A DNA stretch of 64,000 bases, taken from Gimesia benthica. Its GTDB lineage: Bacteria > Planctomycetota > Planctomycetia > Planctomycetales > Planctomycetaceae. The notes beneath the pieces are model-generated. The model was not told the origin of the DNA, did not search any database, and saw only the letters and a program-made list of their open reading frames with translations. Location: contig NZ_CP043930.1 of NCBI RefSeq assembly GCF_009720525.1, positions 1,709,501-1,773,500 on the forward strand, given 5' to 3'. Each line of letters opens with the position of its first letter. The first letter of the stretch is position 1. This document shows positions 18,201-26,412 of the stretch, in pieces. The position numbers were made by a program, and so were the translations under genes.

Positions 18201-21200
18201 ATGGCAGTTTCGGAGTTCCTTGAAGATTTGGTCTCGCACCTGCCGGCGTTGCAACTTTTGCAACAGGTCGGCTACCAGTACCTCACTCCGACTGAGGCAC
18301 TCGATCTGCGAGGCGGCAAACGCAGCCGGGTCATATTGGAATCAATTCTGCACGATCAACTCCGTAAATTAAACCAGATCAACTTCAAGGGACAAACACA
18401 CGACTTCACTGAATCCAATCTCAAGAATGCCGTCGATGCCCTGACCAATATTCCCTTCGATGGTTTGGTGAAAACTAACGAACAAGCATTCGATCTGCTG
18501 ACGCTGGGAAAAGCTCAAGAACAGACCATCGATGGAAACAAACGGAGTTACACGCTCCAGTACATTGATTGGGAACATCCTGAGAATAACGTCTATCACA
18601 TTGCCGACGAGTTCGAAGTTGAGCGAACTGCTTCCCATGAACTACGGCGTCCTGACATTGTGCTGTTCGTAAACGGGATTCCGTTGGCTGTGATCGAGTG
18701 CAAGCGACCTGATGAACATGATGCAGTTGAGGTCGGAATCAGCCAGCATCTTCGTAATCAGCGACAGGGCGAGATTCCCGGTTTGTTCGTTTATTCCCAA
18801 CTACTCGGTTCGATCTGCCAGAATGCAGGCAAATATGCTACAGCCGGAACTCCCAAGAAGTTCTGGTCTACATGGAAAGAAGAACACGCTGGCGATCTTG
18901 ATGTAAAGTTGGCAAAGCTGATCAATACTCCACTTTCTCAAGAACAGATTGGCCGACTGTTCGAAAGCCGTAAACCATCGATTGTCTCCAAAATGAAGGA
19001 GATTCTGGCAGCAGGAAAGCGACTCCCATCGCCTCAAGATCGAATGCTCTACTGTCTATTCCGACCAGAACGACTACTGGAGATGACGCATCGGTACATT
19101 GTCTTTGATAAGAATCAAAAGAAGATTGCCCGATACCAGCAGTATTTTGCGATTGGTGAGACACTGGCTCGTGTCACTAAAACGAAGGGAGATGAACAAA
19201 GGCCGGGAGGGGTGATCTGGCACACGACGGGTTCTGGAAAATCTTTAACAATGGTAATGCTCGCCAAGGCGTTGTCACTCGAACCATCAATCAAGAATCC
19301 AAAAGTTGTCATCGTCACCGACCGAGTGGATCTTGATCGACAAATCTGGAAGACGTTTCTCGCCTGCCGTAAATCGGTTGAGAGAGCAAACAGCGGGAAG
19401 CATCTAGTGGAACTGGTGTCACAGGGCAAAGCCGACATCATCACCACGATCATCGACAAGTTTGAGTCAGCGGCGTCTTCCCACGAACTAAAAGACGAGA
19501 GCAATAATGTCTTTGTTCTGGTTGATGAAAGCCATCGTAGCCAGTACGGACTGGCTCACGCCAAGATGAAACAGGTATTTCCCAATGCCTGCTACATCGG
19601 TTTCACCGGCACACCATTATTGAAGAAAGAAAAAAGTACCGCCACGAAGTTTGGTGGCTTTATCCACAGTTATCCGATGCGAAAGGCTGTTGAAGATAAG
19701 GCGGTCACTCCAATTCTATACGAAGGGCGGATGTCGGAGCTTCATGGTGACCAGAAAGCCATCGATAAGTGGTTCGACCGAATTACCAAGGATCTGTCCG
19801 ATGAGCAAAAAGCTGATCTCAAGAAGAAGTTTCGCCGGGAAGAGGAACTCACAAAGACCTCCGAACGGTTGTATGAAATCGCTTTCGATCTGGTGTCTCA
19901 TTTTTGTGAAAACTTCAAGAGGACGCCTTTCAAAGGTCAGTTTGCTGTCAGTAGCAAAGCGATGGCTTTGAAATACCACCAGTTGTTCGAGGAAATCGGG
20001 AAAGAATCCCCGGACAGAAAGATTTCCTCTCGTGTGATTATCTCGCCACCTGACACACGGGAGGACAACGAGACCATTGAAGAAGAAGATATTCCAGAAA
20101 TTCAGCAGTTCTGGAAACAGATGATGGATCAGTTCGGCTCAGAGAAAAAATATCTCGAACGAACCATTGACGACTTCGAAAATAAACCGGCCCCAGAAAT
20201 CATCATCTGTGTGGATAAACTCCTGACTGGCTTCGACGCTCCCTGCAACACCGTTCTTTACATCGACAAGCGACTCCGGGATCACAATATCCTGCAAGCC
20301 ATCGCTCGTGTGAATCGTCTGTTTGACGGAAAAGACTTTGGTTTGGTCGTTGATTACCGGGGGATTTTCGGAGAACTGGATGAGGCCGTTAAACAATATG
20401 ACTCGTTAAGTGGATTTGATGAGGAAGATCTTGAGGGTACATTCACAAATGTAGAAGAAGAGATCTCCAAGCTGAAAGAGCGACATACAAATGTCTGGTC
20501 TGTCTTTAAGGGAGTCCAGAACCGGCAGGATTTGGAAGCAATGCAGCAGCATCTTCGTCCCGAAGATGTGAGGCAGGATTTCTATGATGCCTTGAATGAA
20601 TTCTCAAAAACGCTCCAACTGGCGATGTCATCAGCTAAATTTCATGACGATACTCCGAAGGAAGCAATCCAGAATTATCTGAGTGACATGAAGTATTTCC
20701 GTAATCTCCGGGCAGCCGTCAAACAACGGTATAATGAAGCGATTGATTACAAAGAATATGAAGACCAGATTCGGAACATGGTCGACAAATATATTGGGGC
20801 CGATGAAGTCAAACGCATTGCTGAGCCGGTCAACATCTTTGAAGTGGATAATTTGGAAGAAGAATTAGAAGGAATTGAAGGCACGGCTGCCAAGGCGGAC
20901 TACATTGCCTCACGTGTCAAAAAGACCTGTACCGAGAAGATGGATGAAGATCCGGTTCTCTATCAGAGATTATCAGAAGTCATTGACGAAGCGATTCAGG
21001 AATACATTGAAAAACGAATGAGTGAGGAAGCTTACTTCCAGAAAATGTTCGACCTTTGGAATGAGGCAAAGGAGCAAGGTTCTTCTAACGTTCCGGCAGA
21101 ATTACGAAGTGATCCAGAAGCCAAAGCATATTTCCGACTGTTTCAGGATGGATTTGAGAAAGCTGCTGGTGAAGAAAGAGACGATCTGGCTGGGATCGCT

Positions 21201-21416
21201 GCTGAAACTGCATTAAAAGCCAAGAAAATCATCGATGAGAAAAAGATTCGTGACTGGACCGACAACCGGGATGTTGAGAACGCAATTCTGAATGACCTCG
21301 ATGATCTGCTATTTGCCGCAAAAGGTCGCTACGATTTGAATCTGACAGGCGAGGATATTGACGAAATTCTCGAAAGTATCATCCGTGTCGCCAAACGCCG
21401 GGAGGTTCAGAAATGA
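18201..21416 (+). CDS. hsdR: Type I restriction subunit HsdR
   Basis: About 1,071 residues from ATG 18201, one base after the HEPN-like stop (an upstream TTG at 18159 would overlap it by 41 bases). N-terminal nuclease: RPDIVLF and AVIECKRPDE (PD at 151-152, ExK at 166-168). Helicase motor: HTTGSGKSLT (Walker A 342-348), LVDESHRSQYG (motif II), FTGTPLL (motif III), later KLLTGFDAPCNTVLYIDK and ILQAIARVNRLFDGKDFG (motifs V-VI). A long helical C-terminus ends in GEDIDEILESI. It translocates DNA and cleaves unmodified DNA at a distance. Confidence 0.95.
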   Translation: MAVSEFLEDLVSHLPALQLLQQVGYQYLTPTEALDLRGGKRSRVILESILHDQLRKLNQINFKGQTHDFTESNLKNAVDALTNIPFDGLVKTNEQAFDLLTLGKAQEQTIDGNKRSYTLQYIDWEHPENNVYHIADEFEVERTASHELRRPDIVLFVNGIPLAVIECKRPDEHDAVEVGISQHLRNQRQGEIPGLFVYSQLLGSICQNAGKYATAGTPKKFWSTWKEEHAGDLDVKLAKLINTPLSQEQIGRLFESRKPSIVSKMKEILAAGKRLPSPQDRMLYCLFRPERLLEMTHRYIVFDKNQKKIARYQQYFAIGETLARVTKTKGDEQRPGGVIWHTTGSGKSLTMVMLAKALSLEPSIKNPKVVIVTDRVDLDRQIWKTFLACRKSVERANSGKHLVELVSQGKADIITTIIDKFESAASSHELKDESNNVFVLVDESHRSQYGLAHAKMKQVFPNACYIGFTGTPLLKKEKSTATKFGGFIHSYPMRKAVEDKAVTPILYEGRMSELHGDQKAIDKWFDRITKDLSDEQKADLKKKFRREEELTKTSERLYEIAFDLVSHFCENFKRTPFKGQFAVSSKAMALKYHQLFEEIGKESPDRKISSRVIISPPDTREDNETIEEEDIPEIQQFWKQMMDQFGSEKKYLERTIDDFENKPAPEIIICVDKLLTGFDAPCNTVLYIDKRLRDHNILQAIARVNRLFDGKDFGLVVDYRGIFGELDEAVKQYDSLSGFDEEDLEGTFTNVEEEISKLKERHTNVWSVFKGVQNRQDLEAMQQHLRPEDVRQDFYDALNEFSKTLQLAMSSAKFHDDTPKEAIQNYLSDMKYFRNLRAAVKQRYNEAIDYKEYEDQIRNMVDKYIGADEVKRIAEPVNIFEVDNLEEELEGIEGTAAKADYIASRVKKTCTEKMDEDPVLYQRLSEVIDEAIQEYIEKRMSEEAYFQKMFDLWNEAKEQGSSNVPAELRSDPEAKAYFRLFQDGFEKAAGEERDDLAGIAAETALKAKKIIDEKKIRDWTDNRDVENAILNDLDDLLFAAKGRYDLNLTGEDIDEILESIIRVAKRREVQK

Positions 21417-22156
21417 CTCCCCGGAACGGAGCCACCACGCTAAAATCACGGCGACTGGCTATCCAGTATGGTCGCAAGAAGATCGACTATGATCTTTCTT
21501 ATTCATCACGCAAAACATTGGCAATCGACGTTCATCCAGACCTGTCGGTTGCCGTGACTGCTCCAAAAGATGCTACAGATTCTGCTGTAAAAGAGAAGAT
21601 ACAGAAACGAGCATCTTGGATCATTAAGCAACAGAGATTCTTCGAGAACTATCTCCCTACTATTCCTCCCCGACGATACGTCAGTGGTGAGTCACATCGC
21701 TATTTGGGGCGGCAATATCGTCTTCGTGTCCATAAGGGAGACGAAGACGCTGTGAAAATGGCACGGGGCCAGATCAATGTCTATATCATCAATGCAAAAG
21801 ACAAAAGCCGGATCAAGCCTCTTGTCGTTGGTTGGTTTCGCCTGCGTTCTGAGGTCGTTTTTCGAGAGATATTTGATTCAGTGGTGACTAAAGCCGTTCG
21901 GTATGGGATTGAGGCCGATGGCTTCGAAATCCGACGTATGAGAAATCGTTGGGGGAGTTGTACGCGTGAAGGTCGAATCCTGCTGAATCCTGACCTCATT
22001 ATCGCTCCCAAAATGTGCATAGAGTATGTGATCATCCACGAACTCTGTCATCTTCAAGAGTATAACCATAGTCCAAAATTTTACCGATTACTGAAAAAGA
22101 TCATGCCGGATTGGGAACAACGGCGTGAGCGATTGAATGATTGTGTGGTGGAGTGA
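21413..22156 (+). CDS. DUF45/YgjP-type metallopeptidase associated with type I R-M
   Basis: 247 residues, ATG overlapping the hsdR stop by 4 bases. Zinc-metallopeptidase motif EYVIIHELCHLQEYNHSPKF carries HExxH (HELCH) with a third ligand His in NHSP. Upstream is RMRNRWGSCTREGRILLNPDLI, the characteristic WGSC...LN block of the YgjP/DUF45 family. Such genes are often found directly behind hsdR; their role in restriction is unsettled. Here it is clearly cotranscribed. Confidence 0.9.
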   Translation: MTPRNGATTLKSRRLAIQYGRKKIDYDLSYSSRKTLAIDVHPDLSVAVTAPKDATDSAVKEKIQKRASWIIKQQRFFENYLPTIPPRRYVSGESHRYLGRQYRLRVHKGDEDAVKMARGQINVYIINAKDKSRIKPLVVGWFRLRSEVVFREIFDSVVTKAVRYGIEADGFEIRRMRNRWGSCTREGRILLNPDLIIAPKMCIEYVIIHELCHLQEYNHSPKFYRLLKKIMPDWEQRRERLNDCVVE

Positions 22157-22791
22157 ATCGTCTTATGGTACTTTTCAGAATTGCAAATGCCATCTGCCTT
22201 GTCTTCACAGCGGTATGGTGGTTACTGAACCGTCACAGCGATATGGCTGAGCCTATCGTTTTCATTATTGTATGTTCGATAGCTGTTTTTGAAATTCTCG
22301 GAGAAATCGTCGCTAAACGAATTAAGAATTATAGAGAATCTCAAATATCATTAGAAAATCAGATTCTGCCGGAGGTTCTTGACAGAATTGAGCGAGAGGA
22401 AAGCAACATTCAACAGGTGATTAATGGGAGGAGAAAAGAAGACAAGATCATCGAAGAATATCCGATTGAGTTGCTTGAGCCACATGTTTCCAGTCTCAAG
22501 GAACTAAGACGATTCTCGCAACTTGCAGATCGATTAGAAACAGAGCTTTCCCGAAACAAAGAGCTACCAGCAGGGCAGAAAGAATTCCGAGAACTTCAAG
22601 AAGTGCTTTCTGAAATAAAGTCACTGGCGAAAAGTCCTCAAACGAACAATCGACTTTGGCTGTTGTGGTTATACTTAATGCTTGTAATGATTAATGGTGT
22701 ATTTGCGGTCTGCAAATTACAGCTTCCGTTTCCCAAAGAAAGCATTGAGGCTGGTGATAATTTTCCAGTCATAAATGTTGAGTTGCCGTAA
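22153..22791 (+). CDS. Membrane protein with central coiled coil, downstream of the R-M operon
   Basis: About 212 residues from GTG 22153, which overlaps the DUF45 stop by 4 bases (GTGA) and has GGTGGAG before it; ATG 22165 is an alternative. Two N-terminal transmembrane helices (about LFRIANAICLVFTAVWWLL and IVFIIVCSIAVFEILG), a charged helical middle (about 60-160), and a C-terminal transmembrane helix (LWLLWLYLMLVMINGVFAV). No family recognised. Position suggests it is an accessory member of the R-M operon or pairs with the HNH gene 33 bases downstream. Confidence 0.65.
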   Translation: MNRLMVLFRIANAICLVFTAVWWLLNRHSDMAEPIVFIIVCSIAVFEILGEIVAKRIKNYRESQISLENQILPEVLDRIEREESNIQQVINGRRKEDKIIEEYPIELLEPHVSSLKELRRFSQLADRLETELSRNKELPAGQKEFRELQEVLSEIKSLAKSPQTNNRLWLLWLYLMLVMINGVFAVCKLQLPFPKESIEAGDNFPVINVELP

Positions 22792-22824
22792 AGAGAAATC
22801 CTCAAATCGTGGATAGCAAGCCAG

Positions 22825-23484
22825 ATGAACACAAACAAATCAGGACCACAAGAAAATATAGATCTTGGTAATTCAAAAGTCGTGAATATTCGGGACAAGT
22901 TTGACAACAAAACCAAGGAGATTCTTGCTAAGAGAGTTGGGTATCTTTGTTCAAATCCTGATTGTAAAAATACAACCAGTGGTCCTCATACAGATCCTAA
23001 ACTAACAATAAATATCGGAGTTGCAGCACATATTACGGCAGCTTCTCCCGGCGGACCTAGATATGACTCAAGTTTGACACCAAGTCAACGAAGGGATTCC
23101 TCCAATGGAATCTGGTTATGCCAAAACTGTTCAAAGCTGATTGACAGCGATACCAATTATTATTCGAAAGACCTTTTACAGGGCTGGAAACATAACGCTG
23201 AAAATCATGCAAAGCAATTGATTGAGCGGGAGCTAAATCAAGGGTGGGCTACGACACTACCGGAATATTTCGAGAGTCTGATTAGTCTGGAATTAACGAC
23301 CTCGCCACCCATAGGTCGAAATATTGGACAATCCAGTGATGGCCAATTCTGGTTAGTTCTTTGGGATTCAAGGAACGCAAAATACCAATGGAGTAAAATT
23401 ACGGAAAAGTATGCTGAGCAGGAATTGCAGAGTGTGTGCAAATATAGAAATGTAACCAACTGGCAAGATTTGTTTGAGAAATAA
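22825..23484 (+). CDS. HNH endonuclease-like protein
   Basis: 219 residues. The N-terminal 130 residues form an HNH domain: CSNPDC (42-47, zinc pair), VAAHITAASPGGPRYD (H69), NGIWLCQNC (N94, C99, C102), ID-x-D, and LLQGWKHNAE. This matches the widespread AHI-x-AAS-GGPRYD type of HNH domain often found fused to varied effector or sensor modules in defence loci. The C-terminal 85 residues are unassigned and end in YRNVTNWQDLFEK. It could be a nuclease effector; a membrane partner sits immediately upstream. Confidence 0.8.
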   Translation: MNTNKSGPQENIDLGNSKVVNIRDKFDNKTKEILAKRVGYLCSNPDCKNTTSGPHTDPKLTINIGVAAHITAASPGGPRYDSSLTPSQRRDSSNGIWLCQNCSKLIDSDTNYYSKDLLQGWKHNAENHAKQLIERELNQGWATTLPEYFESLISLELTTSPPIGRNIGQSSDGQFWLVLWDSRNAKYQWSKITEKYAEQELQSVCKYRNVTNWQDLFEK

Positions 23485-23490
23485 CAATAT

Positions 23491-23915
23491 TTATGGCAAA
23501 GCATTTGCTCTTGCCACTTCGAATCTGGTTGACAGCTCTTTCCAAACTTCTTCAAATTTGGGTTCGTGATAGACCGCGTCAATGACTGACAGAAATTCAA
23601 AGGGGCGAACAAAAAAAGCTCCCTTCCACGCCCAGTCAAAAGCAGCCGAACTATCTAAATGGATTGCATAGACAGTTCCTCTCCCCTGCTCGGATAGGCT
23701 GCTGATTTCTTTACAAATGAGTCTTTGCCATTTTTGCTTTGTATCGGAACTCCTGCCTTACGGCATAACTGGCGTCTTCCAGAATAGAGACATCTGCTGG
23801 CGGTAGGTTTAGATCTGAACTGAATCTGGCAGGTTGAAAATAGGTGATTCCATAGATTCAGGCCGTCTGAATCTTCATCCATCTCTAACACCTCTGTTTC
23901 TTCAGGGGTAGCCAA
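23491..23915 (-). pseudogene. Decayed gene remnant with frameshifts
   Basis: Coding-like segments lie in three different minus-strand frames. They read, in order, ATPEETEVLEMDEDSDG, then ITYFQPARFSSDLNLPPADV and AVRQEFRYKAKMAKTHL, then ICKEISSLSEQGRGTVYAIH, AAFDWAWKGAFFVRPFEFL and ending KFEEVWKELSTRFEVARANA. Each is interrupted by a stop where the next takes over, so at least two frameshifts separate them. The last segment ends at the TAA at 23491, only 7 bases from the converging HNH stop. The family is not recognised. A sequencing error is unlikely to explain two shifts. Confidence 0.5.
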
Positions 23916-24078
23916 GAAAACTTCAAGTTAAAAGTGTACATCCTCATTGAAATGGTGTATTTTTATGCATTATCAAAAGGTACACATAATCTGTTGGTTT
24001 CTCAACAATTTCGAATCTTGCGTCATCCCAAACAGAACAATTCATCAAAATGAGATTTGCGGATTAAGAGATCGCACC

Positions 24079-25107
24079 ATGCCAGTAACACACCTACATA
24101 GTTATTTGATTTATCCCGGCAAAAACGTTGAGAAGTCAGAGTTGCACTCAATTCACGGTACAACTCTGGACTTATCAGGGAAATTATTTGACATGCTGAA
24201 TCAAATTTACAATCGTACAGCAGATGAATGTAAGACTGGTGTCCGTTTTGAAAGTACCAACCAAACGAATCCTGCACGTGATCTAATTGTTGGCTACGCA
24301 CAACGCCCACGAAAGGATACAGGACTCAAATTAGCAAAACGTCTTCAGCTCTTCACAAGTGGTACCCCGGGAATGGGGTTACTTTTTTTATTGAGAGGTA
24401 AAGAAGGTAAAAAAACCAAGACCCTAATTTCAAGATTCCCCGCTGATGTTGGGATATTAGCCGAAGAACAGACGAGTGGATTGAACATTGAGTATCTCGA
24501 AAAGGTATTTATGAAAAACTCAAACAAGTATAAAGCTGCTTGTTATGAGGATGAGTCACTGAGTAAGAAAACGGGATACTGGAAAGGGATCATTGTTGAT
24601 CATCAAATACACTACGGAGTTGTACGAACTGTATCTGATTATTGGGTTAAAGATTTTCTGGCTTCTGATTGTTTGACAACTCCAGCAATGGGGTCATCCA
24701 GACTTGCTAAAATGATTGGTGAAGCAGTCAAAAAAACAGCTAATCCCAATATTAAAAGCGAGTTAGTTAGTGTAGCACGTCTAATCCCAAACTTAGATGG
24801 AAAAAAAGTGAGTGGAGAAATTATCTCAAAGCAGTTTTCCCTTTCAGATTCTGCTGCAAAAGCGTTTGAAGAAGAAGCCAAATCAAATGAATTATTTAAA
24901 GAAGAATTCATGCTTGACGCGAATGCATTCAGAGATGTGTTGTCGTATGAGTCACGTGAATTGAATACTGGGGCAATTCTGACTGCACCTGCAGGGCAAT
25001 TTAAAGAATTATTTACTGAAAAAGTTGTAAACAAGGACAAAGGAATAAGTCTCTATTCAACTGAAGGAGAACTCGCTGATTTGAGATTGAAGAAGACTAA
25101 GCCATGA
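24079..25107 (+). CDS. Unknown protein, first gene of the RelA/SpoT-Nudix triad
   Basis: 342 residues from ATG 24079 (an upstream in-frame TTG at 23947 gives an unlikely leader). No signal peptide or membrane helix. Visible stretches are HLHSYLIYPGK, PGMGLLFLLRG, LISRFPADVGILAEEQ, and LSDSAAKAFEEEAK. The general layout (beta-rich first half, helical second half) vaguely recalls nucleoid-associated YejK/NdpA-type proteins, but I cannot assign it. Its stop overlaps the start of the RelA/SpoT gene by 4 bases (ATGA), so the two are translationally coupled. Likely a sensor, DNA/RNA-binding or regulatory partner. Confidence 0.7.
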   Translation: MPVTHLHSYLIYPGKNVEKSELHSIHGTTLDLSGKLFDMLNQIYNRTADECKTGVRFESTNQTNPARDLIVGYAQRPRKDTGLKLAKRLQLFTSGTPGMGLLFLLRGKEGKKTKTLISRFPADVGILAEEQTSGLNIEYLEKVFMKNSNKYKAACYEDESLSKKTGYWKGIIVDHQIHYGVVRTVSDYWVKDFLASDCLTTPAMGSSRLAKMIGEAVKKTANPNIKSELVSVARLIPNLDGKKVSGEIISKQFSLSDSAAKAFEEEAKSNELFKEEFMLDANAFRDVLSYESRELNTGAILTAPAGQFKELFTEKVVNKDKGISLYSTEGELADLRLKKTKP

Positions 25108-25721
25108 GCAATTTAAAATCCAAATACACGAAACGATACGAAAAGTTTCTATTACCTGCATCTGCTAAGCTTAAAGAATTTTTAGAAGAATTATTTTTGG
25201 GTAATGACAATATATGTTGGATTTCAGTGCGGCCCAAGAGCATTAAAAGATTTTTAGCGAAAACAAAAGCTAAGCTAGGAGAAGATCAAAAATATAATGA
25301 CCCCATGAATGAAATTCAGGATCAGTTAGGGGCCTTGATCACAGTACGATATCTTTCTGATGTTAAAATAATACAAGATAAAGTTGATCAATTTATTTCA
25401 GGAATAGAACGGCAGTTTATAGAGCCTAAATCTGCGTCTGAGTTTGGATATATTGGATATCACTTCATTAAATTTTTACCCACTGACATCACGGCAAACA
25501 TAGACTCTGATGACGGACCGGATTTTTTTGAATTACAAATCAAGACACTCTTCCAATATGCATGGTCTGAAACGAATCACAAAATTGGTTATGAGCGTCA
25601 TCAGGAATTAACCGAGGAGCAAAAAAAAATGACCGCATATATAGCTGCTCAAGCATGGGGAGCAGATCGATCAATAGAAGAATTAAACAATCAATTGAAT
25701 AATGGAACCCCTGATGTTTGA
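25104..25721 (+). CDS. RelA/SpoT nucleotidyltransferase (small alarmone synthetase-like, toxSAS candidate)
   Basis: 205 residues, a single synthetase domain with no hydrolase domain. Motifs in order: RPKSIKRF (R43-x-KS, ATP binding), EIQDQLGALITVRY (D73, metal ligand), EFGYIGYHFIKF (115-120, the GY-x-x-x-H element), ELQIKTLFQYAW (E143, second acidic residue, with Gln) and NHKIGYERH (159-165). Both catalytic acids are present, so it is probably active in transferring pyrophosphate from ATP to a nucleotide or another acceptor. Small stand-alone members include housekeeping SAS and toxic toxSAS/CapRel enzymes. It is coupled by a 4-base overlap to the unknown gene and by 20 bases to the Nudix gene. 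Confidence 0.85.
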   Translation: MSNLKSKYTKRYEKFLLPASAKLKEFLEELFLGNDNICWISVRPKSIKRFLAKTKAKLGEDQKYNDPMNEIQDQLGALITVRYLSDVKIIQDKVDQFISGIERQFIEPKSASEFGYIGYHFIKFLPTDITANIDSDDGPDFFELQIKTLFQYAWSETNHKIGYERHQELTEEQKKMTAYIAAQAWGADRSIEELNNQLNNGTPDV

Positions 25722-26256
25722 ATATGTGAAGGATGCCATAAAATTTCTCTACGATCGACGAACACGTAAACGAATATTGGGATATCGCCCAACTGTCATC
25801 TGCCTGATTCAAAATACAGAAAACGAAGATTTGTTTTTGTTTATTCGTCCCGCTCAGAAGTCTCATGCTTGGATGGCACCACAAGAAGGGATTGAGGCAA
25901 CTGAATCAATCGAGGATGCAGCAATACGGTGTCTTGAAGATGAATTAAGCATAACGGAAAATAAGGTACACTATCGCAGGTCAGTCTGGTTAGGTGTAGA
26001 AAAAATACCTGAGCAAACTGGCGAGCGTGATGTAGAGCATTCCGTTTTCAAAATGCGTGGCAAGGCTTATTATGCTGCTCTTATAAAAGTGTCATCATCC
26101 GTAATGATTTCATGTAATCCTTCTGAAGTTGCCGAGAGTGAATGGTTATCTATTGAAATGATTCGGGCACGCTTAAACACAAACTCAGATCGAAAACAGA
26201 AATTGATCAAATTGATGTTCAGTAAGCTTTTGAATACTAACATCAACTCCGCTTGA
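25702..26256 (+). CDS. RppH-like Nudix hydrolase (third gene of the triad)
   Basis: 184 residues from ATG 25702, overlapping the RelA/SpoT gene by 20 bases (ATG 25714 is an alternative). The Nudix box spans about 57-84: WMAPQEGIEATES then AAIRCLEDELSI. The W-x-x-PQ-x-GI start is typical of RppH-type enzymes, which remove pyrophosphate from RNA 5' ends and dinucleoside polyphosphates. The box is slightly degenerate: the Glu after the Arg is Cys77, but E79-D80-E81 remain as possible metal ligands. Inference: it could reverse or limit the product made by its RelA/SpoT neighbour, acting as an antitoxin-like enzyme, or process RNA. Confidence 0.8.
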   Translation: MEPLMFEYVKDAIKFLYDRRTRKRILGYRPTVICLIQNTENEDLFLFIRPAQKSHAWMAPQEGIEATESIEDAAIRCLEDELSITENKVHYRRSVWLGVEKIPEQTGERDVEHSVFKMRGKAYYAALIKVSSSVMISCNPSEVAESEWLSIEMIRARLNTNSDRKQKLIKLMFSKLLNTNINSA

Positions 26257-26328
26257 GTCACCACATTTCTTTCGACGAATAAATACGTTTGGAGGATCTC
26301 GTCGATCAAAGAAAAGACTGGAGCCATC

Positions 26329-26409
26329 ATGGAACTCACAAAACGTCAAAAGACTCTATTCGACTGTCTGGTTATGAAATCGGCTTACTCCTTTATATAT
26401 AGGAATTAG
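26329..26409 (+). pseudogene. Micro-ORF resembling a truncated LexA N-terminus
   Basis: 26 codons, ATG with CTGGAG 6 bases before it. It begins MELTKRQKTLFDCLVM, which fits the first helix of LexA-type winged helices (LTxRQxxxLxFI), then diverges and stops 3 bases before the ATG of the colicin E3-like gene. It may be a remnant left by an insertion that brought the toxin gene, or a short leader peptide. The assignment rests on about 14 residues. Confidence 0.35.
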
Positions 26410-26412
26410 AAA

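Noticed and set aside
21413-22156. Considered calling the metallopeptidase a SprT-family DNA-repair protease
   Set aside because: The WGSC...LN block and position after hsdR fit the YgjP/DUF45 family better than SprT.
23238-23639. 133-codon minus-strand frame under the HNH gene end
   Set aside because: Its composition is Cys/Ser-rich noise. The better-coding minus frame in the non-overlapping part is the pseudogene described at 23491-23915.
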